NCBI GenBank assembly: GCA_964475415.1
Contig: CAYYWZ010000004.1
Span: forward strand, 54,602-118,601
Direction: 5' to 3'
DNA: 64,000 nt
Source: CALCMJ01 sp964475415
Lineage (GTDB): Bacteria; Bacteroidota; Bacteroidia; Chitinophagales; Saprospiraceae
Part shown: piece after piece, positions 18,563 to 27,403 of the stretch
How positions within the stretch are numbered: position 1 is the first letter of the stretch
Layout of the letters: each line of letters starts with the position of its first letter
Translations under genes and position numbers: made by a program
The notes under the pieces: generated by a model
Databases searched by the model: none
What the model was told of the DNA's origin: nothing
Seen by the model: only the letters and a program-made list of their open reading frames with translations

Positions 18563-19633
18563 TTGGCTACTAATCGACATAGGGTATTGGGTATGATGTC
18601 AGGCAGTTCTCTCGATGGAATAGATATTGCTTATTGTGAGTTTGTCTATAGCGATTCTGTACTAGTTGAATGGGAGTTAGGGGCAACAGCCTGCTATAAG
18701 ATTCCAGAAAATGTAAAAGAGGGAATCCAGCAGTATACCAGACTTAATCCTAAAGAATTTATGCTTTTAGAACGGAGTTTTACAGCTGTATGTAAGCAAG
18801 CTGTAGAAGAATTTTTAGTAGACCATCCAGTCACTATAGATTTTATTGGTATACATGGCCAGACCTTGTTTCATTATCCAGATAAGGGCTTAAGTTTTCA
18901 GATGGGGGATGGAAAATATTTACAATATCAACTTGGGTTGCCAGTCGTTGCAGATTTCAGAAAAGAAGATATTCTAGAAGGAGGACAGGGGACACCTATG
19001 GCGCCTCTTGCAGATAAGTATTTGTTTTCTGGTTATGATGTTTATGTCAATCTAGGTGGAATAGCAAACATTACTTATTGGGAGAATGAGTCTTGTATTG
19101 CGTATGATCTCTTTCCGTTTAATCAATATTTTAATTACTATGCAAATTTAGAAGGTATGGATTATGATAAAGATGGAACTATCGGTAGATCAGGAAATCG
19201 TCAAAAATCATTAGATGAGCTGTTCCACAGTTTCTCATATTTTGACATGGAAAGTCCTAAATCTCTAGATAATAATTGGATACATAATGACTTTATTTCT
19301 AGGGTGGAAGAATCCGGGCATTCTCTGAAGGATAAAATGAACAGCTATTACCATTTCTGTGTTGAACACTTGATGTACAAATTAGCTGATCATTCTAAAA
19401 ATATTTTTATTTCTGGAGGTGGTGCTTATAATACTTTTTTTATCGAACTTTTAGCAAAGGCTTGTGAGAAAGTAGGCGTAAGAGTTGTTATACCTGAATC
19501 TAAGTTGGTGGATTACAAAGAGGCAGCACTAATTGCTTTTGCAGCCAGTTGTAAATTTCTAAATAGAAGTAACTTTATAGCCGCCGCAACAGGTGCAAAA
19601 AAATCTGTAATAGGTGGGACGATATATCGATAG
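18563..19633 (+). CDS. anmK: Anhydro-N-acetylmuramic acid kinase
   Basis: This 356-residue sugar kinase phosphorylates and opens 1,6-anhydro-MurNAc to MurNAc-6-phosphate in cell-wall recycling. The family signature GMMSGSSLDGIDIAY is at the N-terminus, followed by GIHGQTLFHYP, GDGKYL, GGQGTPMAPL, VNLGGIANITY, and FISGGGAYN. The start must be the TTG at 18563: the frame has a TGA at 18557-18559 and the next ATG falls inside the signature. The next gene starts directly after its stop. No other recycling genes (murQ, nagZ, ampG) lie in the window. Confidence 0.93.
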   Translation: MATNRHRVLGMMSGSSLDGIDIAYCEFVYSDSVLVEWELGATACYKIPENVKEGIQQYTRLNPKEFMLLERSFTAVCKQAVEEFLVDHPVTIDFIGIHGQTLFHYPDKGLSFQMGDGKYLQYQLGLPVVADFRKEDILEGGQGTPMAPLADKYLFSGYDVYVNLGGIANITYWENESCIAYDLFPFNQYFNYYANLEGMDYDKDGTIGRSGNRQKSLDELFHSFSYFDMESPKSLDNNWIHNDFISRVEESGHSLKDKMNSYYHFCVEHLMYKLADHSKNIFISGGGAYNTFFIELLAKACEKVGVRVVIPESKLVDYKEAALIAFAASCKFLNRSNFIAAATGAKKSVIGGTIYR

Positions 19634-20623
19634 ATGAACAATAAGAATCATCACATATTAGTAACCGGAGGTACTGGATTCCTAGGAAGTCATGTTATAA
19701 AACATCTTATATCCCTTGGGTATAAGAATATACATTCTATTTCTCGAGCATTACCTGACGAAGCTGTTCCTAGTGTTAATTATCATATATGCAATATTCT
19801 AGATTTGCCTGAACTTGAAGAATATGTAAATCAGGCAGACTATATCATCCATACAGCAGGGATCATTTCTTATCAGAAGAAAGATTATAAAAAAATGTTT
19901 GATGTTAATGAAAAAGGCACAGAAAATCTGCTCAATCTTAGTCTGCTAGCTAAGGTCAAGAAGTTTGTACATGTCAGTAGTACAGCAGCATTCGGCAATA
20001 GCGGGAAACAAGAAATAATAGATGAATCCTACATCTGGAATAACAAAAATCATTTTACGCAATATGGTCTCAGCAAGCACCTTGCAGAAATGCAAGTATG
20101 GCGAGCACAAGCTGAAGGCTTATCGACGATTATACTCAGTCCTTCTATGATGCTCGGCGCGGGTGATTGGAAAAGAGGAACTGCTTCTATTTTCAATACG
20201 ATATATAAGGGTCTGAATTATTATCCCTCTGGAATTAATGGATTGGTGAGTGTCAAAGATGTTGCGGATCTTGCTTGCAAATACATGGCAAATGACATAG
20301 ATTCTAATCTGTATATTGTCAATGCGGAAAATCTATCTTACAAAGATCTGTTTCGGAAAATTGCTACTGCCTTTGACAAGAAAATACCTGCAAGACCTAT
20401 TCAAGGTATTAGTAAATATCTTGCTTTAGTTATAGATTTTTGGAAGAGTTTTAGTTTGAATAGAGACAGGCACCTGAGTCTAGAAAATTTACGAAATACT
20501 GAGCTTATAAAAACTTACGACAATCAAAAATTGCTCAAAGATCTCTCTTACACCTATACAGGAATAGACGAAACAGTACAAGGAGTTGTCCAGCAATATT
20601 TACAAGAAAAAAAGAAAGCTTAG
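19634..20623 (+). CDS. NAD-dependent epimerase/dehydratase (extended SDR)
   Basis: This 329-residue extended short-chain dehydrogenase has the nucleotide-binding motif TGGTGFLG (11-18), an active-site Ser in VHVSSTAAFG (about 113-121), and the catalytic pair Tyr144/Lys148 in YGLSK. The C-terminal substrate-binding part fits the dihydroflavonol reductase or sugar-epimerase-like group. Its ATG follows the anmK stop with no gap, so the two are cotranscribed. The coupling hints at sugar or cell-envelope metabolism, but the substrate is not clear from the sequence. Confidence 0.86.
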   Translation: MNNKNHHILVTGGTGFLGSHVIKHLISLGYKNIHSISRALPDEAVPSVNYHICNILDLPELEEYVNQADYIIHTAGIISYQKKDYKKMFDVNEKGTENLLNLSLLAKVKKFVHVSSTAAFGNSGKQEIIDESYIWNNKNHFTQYGLSKHLAEMQVWRAQAEGLSTIILSPSMMLGAGDWKRGTASIFNTIYKGLNYYPSGINGLVSVKDVADLACKYMANDIDSNLYIVNAENLSYKDLFRKIATAFDKKIPARPIQGISKYLALVIDFWKSFSLNRDRHLSLENLRNTELIKTYDNQKLLKDLSYTYTGIDETVQGVVQQYLQEKKKA

Positions 20624-20824
20624 TCCATTCTCTTATGAGTCATTTTCTCAGTCTGTTTTTTGAGACTGATAGACTATCAATCTTTTAAATATTACAGAAA
20701 TATATATCTTTTACTTTATTCGCAGAATAATATTTTTCAGATATTTAATATTGTGAAATATAAAGCAAATTGACTACTTTATGTATGAAATCTTATTTCG
20801 TTAAACCATTAAAATTTAAAAGCT

Positions 20825-22951
20825 ATGAGTGTAAGCACCAAGAACATCAGAAATGTTGTTTTACTTGGTCATTCTGGCAGTGGTAAAACAACCCTGTCTG
20901 AGACCATGTTATTCGAAGCCAAATCAATATCTAGAAGAGGAACAATCGAAGCAAATTCTACAGTATCTGATTATACTAACATCGAGCAAGAAAAGGGGAA
21001 TTCGATCTTTAGTACCCTGATGCATGCAAGATGGAAGGATTCTAAAATTAACATTATAGATACACCAGGTTCTGATGATTTTATAGGTGAGGTAGTAAGT
21101 AGTATGAAGGTAGCAGATACTGGGATAGTTGTGATCAATGCCGCAAATGGTGTAGAAGTAGGAACGGAAATATTATGGGATTATATTCAAGATTATAATA
21201 CACCAGCACTTTTTGTGATCAATCAGATGGATCATGACAAAGCCGATTACGAGGCTGCTATGGATCAACTTAGAGAGAGGTTTGGTAAAAATGTATTGCC
21301 TATCCAGTATCCTTATAATTCCGGTGTAGGGTTTAATTCTATCATCGATGCACTGAGGATGACAATGTATGTATTTACAGATGAGGGTGGAAAACCTACC
21401 AAAGAATCTATCCCTGATTCTGAAATGTCTAGGGCGCAAGAGATGCATAATGCACTAGTTGAGGCGGCAGCTGAGAACGACGAAGGATTGATGGAAAAGT
21501 TTTTTGACCAAGGTAATTTGTCTGAAGAAGAATTAGCAAAAGGACTGACTATCGCGCTTGCCAATCAAGAGATATATCCTGTATTCTGTTGTTCCTCCAC
21601 AAGAAATATGGGCAGCGGCAGAATAATGGGTTTTATAAATGATATCGCACCTTCACCTGCTGATAGGCCAGCAGCTGAACTAGGAGACGGATCTACATTG
21701 ACATGTAGTGAAAATGAAGCTGCAACAATATTTATATATAAGACCATATCAGAACCTAGAGTGGGAATGGTTTCTTACTTCAAGATCTATGGCGGAAAAA
21801 TATCTGGAGGGGATGAACTTGTCAATCAAGATAACAGATCTAATGAACGGATAACTCAATTATATGAAGGAAATGGCAAAGATCGTACGACTGTAGATAC
21901 ACTGATTGCAGGAGATATCGGTGTTACTGTAAAGCTTAAAAGTACGCATAGTAATCAGACTCTCTGTAGTAAAGGGACTGAAAGAAAAATTAAAAAAATA
22001 GACTTTCCAATGTCTAGAATAAGAACTGCTATATCACCTCCTTCAAAAGGAGAGATGGAGAAACTTATGAAGGCATTACATAATATACAAGAAGAAGACC
22101 CTACATTGATATTAGAGCAGTCTCCTCAGCTAAAGCAAACCCTATTACATGGACAAGGGCAACTACACCTAGATCTAATCAAATACAGGATAGAAAAGGT
22201 GAACGGTATTACTATGGAATTTGACAAACCTAAAATTCCTTATAGAGAAACCATAACAGTAAGAGCAGATGAATATTACAGACATAAAAAACAATCCGGC
22301 GGATCTGGTCAGTTTGCAGAAGTGCATATGAGAATAGAACCTTATTTCGAAGGCATGCCTGATCCATCAGATCTGAATGTAAGGTCTAAGGATTCTGAGG
22401 AACTACCTTGGGGTGGAGTATTACATTTTTACTGGTGTATAGTTGGTGGATCTATAGATGCTAAATATATAAATGCTATCAAGAAAGGTATAAAACAAAA
22501 AATGGAAGTTGGTCCGCTTACTGGATCTTGTTGTCAGAATATCAGAGTATGCGTGTATGACGGCAAGATGCATTCTGTAGATTCTAATGATATGGCTTTT
22601 ATGATCGCTTCAGCACAAGCGTTCAAAAATGCATTCGAAAAAGCGAAGCCAAAATTACTAGAGCCGATATATGATTTAGAAATACTGTGTTCTGATAATG
22701 TGATGGGCGATGTGATGGGTGATCTACAAACAAGAAGAGCTATTATTCTAGGAATGGATGCTGATGGTCACTACAAGAAAATAAAAGCTAAGGTTCCGTT
22801 AGGTGAGCTGTATAAGTACTCATCTACCTTACGATCGATCTCTCAGGGTAGGGCTAAGTTCACGAGGAGTTTTGCGGAGTATACCTCTGTAAGTCCAGAG
22901 ATACAGAAGCAAATTATAGACAAGGTTAGTAGCGAATTGCAACCTGCTTAG
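20825..22951 (+). CDS. EF-G-like translation factor with degenerate GTPase centre
   Basis: This 708-residue protein has all EF-G domains: G domain (1 to about 280), domain II, then domains III-V (the SGGSGQFAEVHMRIEP region marks domain IV). The P-loop GHSGSGKT at 15-22 is intact. However, switch II reads DTPGS at 79-83, where canonical EF-G has DTPGH, so the catalytic histidine is replaced by Ser83. Switch I reads EKGNS rather than ERGIT, and the G4 motif is NQMD (133-136) rather than NKMD. It is therefore a paralog, not the housekeeping EF-G. It resembles Bacteroides EF-G2, reported to support translation without GTP hydrolysis. It stands alone, without rpsL or tuf. Lack of hydrolysis here is inferred from the motifs. 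Confidence 0.9.
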   Translation: MSVSTKNIRNVVLLGHSGSGKTTLSETMLFEAKSISRRGTIEANSTVSDYTNIEQEKGNSIFSTLMHARWKDSKINIIDTPGSDDFIGEVVSSMKVADTGIVVINAANGVEVGTEILWDYIQDYNTPALFVINQMDHDKADYEAAMDQLRERFGKNVLPIQYPYNSGVGFNSIIDALRMTMYVFTDEGGKPTKESIPDSEMSRAQEMHNALVEAAAENDEGLMEKFFDQGNLSEEELAKGLTIALANQEIYPVFCCSSTRNMGSGRIMGFINDIAPSPADRPAAELGDGSTLTCSENEAATIFIYKTISEPRVGMVSYFKIYGGKISGGDELVNQDNRSNERITQLYEGNGKDRTTVDTLIAGDIGVTVKLKSTHSNQTLCSKGTERKIKKIDFPMSRIRTAISPPSKGEMEKLMKALHNIQEEDPTLILEQSPQLKQTLLHGQGQLHLDLIKYRIEKVNGITMEFDKPKIPYRETITVRADEYYRHKKQSGGSGQFAEVHMRIEPYFEGMPDPSDLNVRSKDSEELPWGGVLHFYWCIVGGSIDAKYINAIKKGIKQKMEVGPLTGSCCQNIRVCVYDGKMHSVDSNDMAFMIASAQAFKNAFEKAKPKLLEPIYDLEILCSDNVMGDVMGDLQTRRAIILGMDADGHYKKIKAKVPLGELYKYSSTLRSISQGRAKFTRSFAEYTSVSPEIQKQIIDKVSSELQPA

Positions 22952-23339
22952 TGAGATAATAGAATGCACTAAAGTTTAATACAAGATAATTTTTTAGACC
23001 TTATTGTTCTATTATGTAATAAATTAGGAGTGTAGGACAGACTTATTGTTTATGCTGCACTTTTTCTTTACTCCTTACAAAATGACAGCTAGGCGTCATA
23101 TGTATTTTATTTGTAATAATCTATAATTGACTAAGTCTCAACTTACTAAAGAAATAAGTCGTAGGCTAGGGTCTAACTATCTATTTATTAGCAGATTAAA
23201 CTATTACAGAATTACACTTTTGTAAAAGCTAAATCATCGTTTTTATATGTTAATTTTTTTTGAAATGAGGCTATAACTTCTTAAATTACATATGAACTTT
23301 AGTGTTCAAGATTAATCCAGGTTTCATTCTCATTATCTT

Positions 23340-23366
23340 GGGGTGGTTTTATATCACCCCTTTTTT
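23340..23366 (+). terminator. Plus-strand intrinsic terminator
   Basis: A GGGGTG stem at 23340-23345 pairs with CACCCC at 23355-23360 across a nine-base loop, followed by six T. It is GC-rich against a very AT-rich background. It may end the long EF-G-like transcript or an unannotated small RNA in this spacer. Confidence 0.6.
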
Positions 23367-23385
23367 ATTGCAAATATCCATAGGA

Positions 23386-23423
23386 ATAAAAAAAGCAACC
23401 TAGATATTGATAATCTAGACTGC
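23386..23423 (-). terminator. Terminator of the bacilliredoxin gene
   Basis: On the minus strand an 11-pair stem (23423-23413 with 23405-23395, two G-U pairs) with a seven-base loop is followed by a run of T (seen as A at 23388-23394 on the plus strand). It lies about 30 bases after the stop codon of the bacilliredoxin gene. Confidence 0.7.
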
Positions 23424-23451
23424 CTTTATTTTATTGTTTTTACGCTTGCCT

Positions 23452-23880
23452 CTATGCTGAAACTGGCGCACAGAAGTGATCAAAAGCTTCCACTAAGTTT
23501 TGTGCAATCATCTGCGCTGATTTACCTTCTATATGATGACGCTCTATCATATGGACAAGATTTCCATCTTTGAATAGCGCGATACAAGGAGAAGAAGGTG
23601 GATATGGAAGCATATATTGGCGTGCTTTATCTGTTGCTTGCTTATCTACTCCAGCAAAAACAGTGTAAGCATTATCAGGTCTAACTGAATGTTGAATAGC
23701 CATTTTAGCCGCTGGTCTAGCGTTTGCAGCTGCACAACCACATACGGAATTGACTACAACTAAGGAAGTGCCAGTTGATTTTTCTAGTACATCTATTACA
23801 GCCTCTTCCGTTTCTAGGCTTTGAAAACCAAAATCAGTCAAATCTTTAGACATCGGTATAGTAAGTTCTTTTGGATACAT
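23452..23880 (-). CDS. BrxA/BrxB family bacilliredoxin
   Basis: This 142-residue protein belongs to the YphP/YqiW thioredoxin-like family, with the characteristic motif VVVNSVCGCAAANARPA (Cys47-Gly-Cys49). In Firmicutes these proteins remove bacillithiol from protein cysteines; in Bacteroidota they are taken to act as disulfide reductases or isomerases. I use the ATG at 23880 (MYPKELT). The longer frame back to 23982 would overlap the divergent cytochrome-like gene and has no family similarity. It is cytoplasmic, with no signal peptide, and has its own terminator. Confidence 0.9.
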   Translation of the reverse strand: MYPKELTIPMSKDLTDFGFQSLETEEAVIDVLEKSTGTSLVVVNSVCGCAAANARPAAKMAIQHSVRPDNAYTVFAGVDKQATDKARQYMLPYPPSSPCIALFKDGNLVHMIERHHIEGKSAQMIAQNLVEAFDHFCAPVSA

Positions 23881-23931
23881 ATCTTTCTTTATTTTGTATA
23901 AAAATATTAATACATGTTGAATTTTTTTGTG

Positions 23932-23939
23932 CAAATTTA
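23932..23939 (-). promoter_or_regulatory. Candidate promoter of the bacilliredoxin gene
   Basis: The minus strand reads TAAATTTG, an exact TAnnTTTG -7 element, about 50 bases before the start at 23880. No clear -33 element is seen. This is a motif match only. Confidence 0.35.
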
Positions 23940-23967
23940 CACTCATTATTAATAAACAGTTGCATTC

Positions 23968-24360
23968 ATGAAAAAGATTCAACTTTTAATCATTTTTATT
24001 GGGTTTTGTGTATTCTCTTGTACTAGAGATAGTTTCGAACCATTAGAAATAGATTGTACAGAAGAAATAACCTATAATAACATGGTTAAGTCTATAATCG
24101 ATTCTAGTTGTTCTTATTCAGGATGTCACGATGGATCAGGAGGTATAGGTCCTGGTGATTATACAACCTATAATGGCAGATTGTTAACAGATCTAGATAA
24201 TGGATCGTTTGAGAGAAGAGTAATAAATCAGAAAGATGATCCATTTTTAGGAATGCCACCTAATATGGATGTCTATGCTTCTTCTATAAAAGATGATCTT
24301 ACCGATGAAGAGTTAGAAATTATTACTTGTTGGTTACAATCTGGCTACCCAGAAAATTAA
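23968..24360 (+). CDS. Small secreted lipoprotein with CX4CH haem-like motif
   Basis: This 130-residue protein has a lipoprotein signal (lipobox FSC, Cys18), then CSYSGCH at 48-54, in which two cysteines four residues apart precede His. That spacing occurs in variant c-type haem sites (CX4CH). The tail, DEELEIITCWLQSGYPEN, is typical of Planctomycete-type or Bacteroidota cytochrome c-like modules, and MPP before it could offer the distal Met ligand. It leads a three-gene unit with a DUF5777 barrel and a dihaem cytochrome, which supports a redox role. Haem attachment at CX4CH is inferred. Confidence 0.75.
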   Translation: MKKIQLLIIFIGFCVFSCTRDSFEPLEIDCTEEITYNNMVKSIIDSSCSYSGCHDGSGGIGPGDYTTYNGRLLTDLDNGSFERRVINQKDDPFLGMPPNMDVYASSIKDDLTDEELEIITCWLQSGYPEN

Positions 24361-24369
24361 AATTATAAG

Positions 24370-25233
24370 ATGTTAAGAACGATATATATAATTTGTTTTT
24401 TGATGATTTTTGAAATTGCTTCTGGACAAGAAGTGATACATCAGATATTCAAGGATACGAGAATTATCAATACACATTCTACCGAGACATTACGTAAAAG
24501 GAAGTTAGACTTTAGAGTTGGTCACAGATTTGGAGATCTTGCTGGTTCAGCAGGGGGATGGCAGACCTTTTATGGGCTAGAGAATGCTAGTGATGTAGGT
24601 ATTGGGTTTGATTATGGTCTTACTGATAATACCATGATAGGTATCCATAGGACTAAGGGATCTTCTGATCTCAGGCAGAATGTAAGTGGTCTTATGAAAA
24701 TTAGACTTATGCGACAAGAGAAAGGTGGTAACAAACCTTTTAGTCTAGCTGTTTTAGGAATGGGAACTATATCTACCATGCCCGGTAGCGCCTCTGAAGG
24801 AGTTATTACTAATTTTGCTAAGACTGCTCATAGAATATCTTATCATGTACAGGTTTTCTTGGCCAAGAAATTTGGGACAAGGATATCTATGCAAGTTGGA
24901 GGGGCTTGGACTTATAGAAATCTAGTAGCATCTACAGATCAGAATGATCTTGCAAGTATCTCCGGTGCATTAAAATATCAAATGAGTAGATCTTTCGGAA
25001 TAATTATAGATGCTAACTTTCCATTATCGAGTATAAGAACAACTGATAATGATTATTATGCTCCGATTGGTTTTGGCCTAGAATGGGAAACTGGAGGTGG
25101 ACATATTTTCCAACTTAATTTCACAAATGCTACTGGCCTTATGGAAACAGATTATCTACCCAATACAAGAAGTAACTGGGGAGATGGAGAATATAGACTA
25201 GGATTCACAATCGCTAGACAATTCAATATGTAA
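24370..25233 (+). CDS. DUF5777 family outer-membrane beta-barrel protein
   Basis: This 287-residue protein has a signal peptide (to about ASGQ) and the conserved N-terminal pattern of DUF5777: IFKDTRIINTHSTETL, KRKLDFRVGHRFGDLAG and GWQTFYGLENASDVGIG. The rest is made of amphipathic beta strands (FGLEWETGGGHIFQLNFTNATG), fitting a small outer-membrane barrel. The function is not established. In many Bacteroidota it travels with c-type cytochrome genes, as here. It is nine bases from the preceding gene and seven from the next, so the three are one operon. Confidence 0.85.
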   Translation: MLRTIYIICFLMIFEIASGQEVIHQIFKDTRIINTHSTETLRKRKLDFRVGHRFGDLAGSAGGWQTFYGLENASDVGIGFDYGLTDNTMIGIHRTKGSSDLRQNVSGLMKIRLMRQEKGGNKPFSLAVLGMGTISTMPGSASEGVITNFAKTAHRISYHVQVFLAKKFGTRISMQVGGAWTYRNLVASTDQNDLASISGALKYQMSRSFGIIIDANFPLSSIRTTDNDYYAPIGFGLEWETGGGHIFQLNFTNATGLMETDYLPNTRSNWGDGEYRLGFTIARQFNM

Positions 25234-25240
25234 AATCGAT

Positions 25241-26272
25241 ATGAATAGATCAATAAAAAAATCGGCTTTTGGAATTATAATACTATCCGCAATAGTTGCA
25301 TTAGGTTTTATTAATGTCAATAAAGAATTGGTAGTATCTCCAGAGGAATCTGTTGCAACTATCCTCGAGCGATTAGGAGAACCGTCTAATCATACTCTAG
25401 ACAAAGATATCGAAAAAGTATCTGCTGAAGTAGGCAGACAGATTATACATAATGGATTTGCAGAAAAACCAGGTGGTGGGAAAACAAAAAAACAGAGTAA
25501 ACATTTTGTTTGTACCTCCTGCCATAATACAGAAAGAGAAGATCCAGACTTGGCAGTAGTAGATCCTGAAGCTAGATTATTATACACTGCAGAGAAAGGT
25601 ATTCCTTTCCTACAGGGTTCCCCTCTATTCGGAGTTGTAAATAGAGAGCAATTCTACAACGATGACTATTATAAGAAATATGGAGATGTTGTGCTAGAAG
25701 CCAGAACTGACATCAGAAAATCTATACAATTATGTGCGACAGAATGTGCTCAGGGTAGAGCACTCAAAGATTGGGAGATAGAATCTATTCTAGCATATTT
25801 GTGGACTATAGATCTAAAATTAAGCGATCTCAATTTGTCACAAGAGAACTATAATGAGATAGAAAAAGCTATCCAAAACAATGAACAAAATACTGAGCTA
25901 GTCGAACTGATAAAGTCAAAGTATGTTCAAAATTCACCTGCTCATTTTATTCCACCCCCAGAAGATAGGAAAACTGGTACGCCAGATATAGTAGGTAATC
26001 CAGAAAATGGTAGACTCATATATGACAATAGTTGCCTGCATTGCCACGAGAATAGACGGTATTCTTTCTTTCATCTGGATGATGAAAAAATTACGCTAAA
26101 GTACCTGAGTAAGAAAGCGCCAAAGTATAGCAGGCACTCCATATATCAGGTTGTGAGATATGGTCAAGACTCTAAGTCTGGAAAGCGTTCCTATATGCCT
26201 AAGTATCCAGAAGAAAAAATGAGCTTGCAACAACTAGAAGACTTGCGTGCATATCTTGACAGTGCCTCATAA
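25241..26272 (+). CDS. Dihaem c-type cytochrome
   Basis: This 343-residue protein has an N-terminal hydrophobic signal or anchor (about 9-25) and two CXXCH haem sites: CTSCH at 91-95 and CLHCH at 265-269. The first lies in a region resembling the sulfur-oxidation/SoxA-type or general cytochrome c fold. The second is followed by RSYMPKYP, a likely Met-ligand loop, and a C-terminal LEDLRAYL helix typical of cytochrome c domains. It should be exported and act in periplasmic electron transfer with its two operon partners. The electron donor and acceptor are unknown. Confidence 0.87.
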   Translation: MNRSIKKSAFGIIILSAIVALGFINVNKELVVSPEESVATILERLGEPSNHTLDKDIEKVSAEVGRQIIHNGFAEKPGGGKTKKQSKHFVCTSCHNTEREDPDLAVVDPEARLLYTAEKGIPFLQGSPLFGVVNREQFYNDDYYKKYGDVVLEARTDIRKSIQLCATECAQGRALKDWEIESILAYLWTIDLKLSDLNLSQENYNEIEKAIQNNEQNTELVELIKSKYVQNSPAHFIPPPEDRKTGTPDIVGNPENGRLIYDNSCLHCHENRRYSFFHLDDEKITLKYLSKKAPKYSRHSIYQVVRYGQDSKSGKRSYMPKYPEEKMSLQQLEDLRAYLDSAS

Positions 26273-26323
26273 ATAATCGATACATTAATTGATTTTAGTG
26301 AAGCAAAAAATTATTTATTTCTT

Positions 26324-27403
26324 TTAGTTGGTTTTTGATTTTCTATTCGCGTGAATAAGATCGAGATAATCTTCTCGTAAAAGTGTAGCTAACTTTTTGA
26401 AGTCCGCAGCTTCTGCATCTATATCCTTGTTATACGTCCAAGAAAAATCTTTATCATTATATCGCGGAAAAACATGGAGTTGGAATTTACCAATATCATT
26501 GAATGCTCCACCATTTTGCATGATAGAATACCCTGGAGCATCAAAGTGAGTTTTAAGAATAGTAACATATTTTTTTGCGAGGATCATTATTTTATGTAAT
26601 ACCTTACTCGGAATCTCATCTATATCTAAGAATTCTTCTCTAGGAATTATAAGGGCGTGTCCTTTAGTAATAGGATCCTTTGATAAAATAAGCTGAGCAA
26701 ATTTATCTTCAAAAATGATGTTATCATTATGAGTCATCTGGTCATCAGATAACTTATCTACCACAGGGTCTTTCTTTTCAGTATCTAATAAATGTAAGTA
26801 ACTATGCTCTAGTTTTACCTTATACTTATCCCACTCAGTAATTGTATCTACATCTTCTAGTTCTTCTAGAAGTTTATATTTGACTTCGCTTTTTTCTAGT
26901 TTCGCAATGGTCTGTGGGAGAACATTGTCTGTACTCCAGTCTATATCTTCAAACAGAGATGCATGCATCTTACTCATGCCTATCAAATAATATCCGCCAT
27001 CTTTTGCTGGACCTATAACTACTTCATGTTTATTAAGCGCTTCGTAAGCGAGCTTTAGATGTACTTTTTTTATTAGAGGGCAATCACTTCCTATAAGAAC
27101 GACTTTTTCATGGGAATTTAGAGAAAACTGAAAAGCACTTAACATTCTTTCGCCTAGATCTTTACCGAATTGAGCCATCTTGTGGAATCCCTTGCTAGGC
27201 CATAAATCTATGTCCTCTATTCCATCTGAATAATAAACGTACTTCTTAGCTTTTATTTTTTTACTTACATCCTTTGTATAATAAGATAATAAAAGGTAGG
27301 CTTCTAGCGCTTTTTTATTACCAATATTTTTAGCTAGTCTAGTTTTTACTTTTCCTTCTACTGCATTTTTTACAAATATCAGTAACGCTTTATTTTCACT
27401 CAT
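26324..27403 (-). CDS. DUF2064 glycosyltransferase fused to a HIT domain
   Basis: This 359-residue fusion has an N-terminal GT-A-like DUF2064 domain (about 1-205; LLIFVKNAVEGKVKTRLAK, LIGSDCPLI, GPAKDGGYYLIG, WSTDNVLPQT), which matches the TIGR04282 family. A linker at about 205-220 leads to a C-terminal HIT domain (about 225-350; IIFEDKFAQLILSKDP, GHALIIPREEF, MQNGGAFNDIGKFQLHVFPRY). In the HIT triad HxHxH the first His is Lys306 and the catalytic middle His is Gln308; only His310 remains. Nucleotidyl hydrolysis or transfer is therefore doubtful. The start overlaps the HlyD stop by eight bases. The reaction of the combined protein is unknown. Confidence 0.85.
   Translation of the reverse strand: MSENKALLIFVKNAVEGKVKTRLAKNIGNKKALEAYLLLSYYTKDVSKKIKAKKYVYYSDGIEDIDLWPSKGFHKMAQFGKDLGERMLSAFQFSLNSHEKVVLIGSDCPLIKKVHLKLAYEALNKHEVVIGPAKDGGYYLIGMSKMHASLFEDIDWSTDNVLPQTIAKLEKSEVKYKLLEELEDVDTITEWDKYKVKLEHSYLHLLDTEKKDPVVDKLSDDQMTHNDNIIFEDKFAQLILSKDPITKGHALIIPREEFLDIDEIPSKVLHKIMILAKKYVTILKTHFDAPGYSIMQNGGAFNDIGKFQLHVFPRYNDKDFSWTYNKDIDAEAADFKKLATLLREDYLDLIHANRKSKTN

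Larger units (their letters stand above)
22952..23451. other. 500-base spacer with hairpins and two terminators
   Basis: There is no coding gene. The left 300 bases are plain AT-rich sequence. A hairpin TGAAC..GTTCA lies at about 23292-23308, then a plus-strand terminator at 23340-23366, then the minus-strand terminator of the bacilliredoxin gene at 23386-23423. The plus-strand terminator is almost 390 bases past the EF-G-like gene, so it may instead end a small RNA transcribed from within the spacer. Confidence 0.45.
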
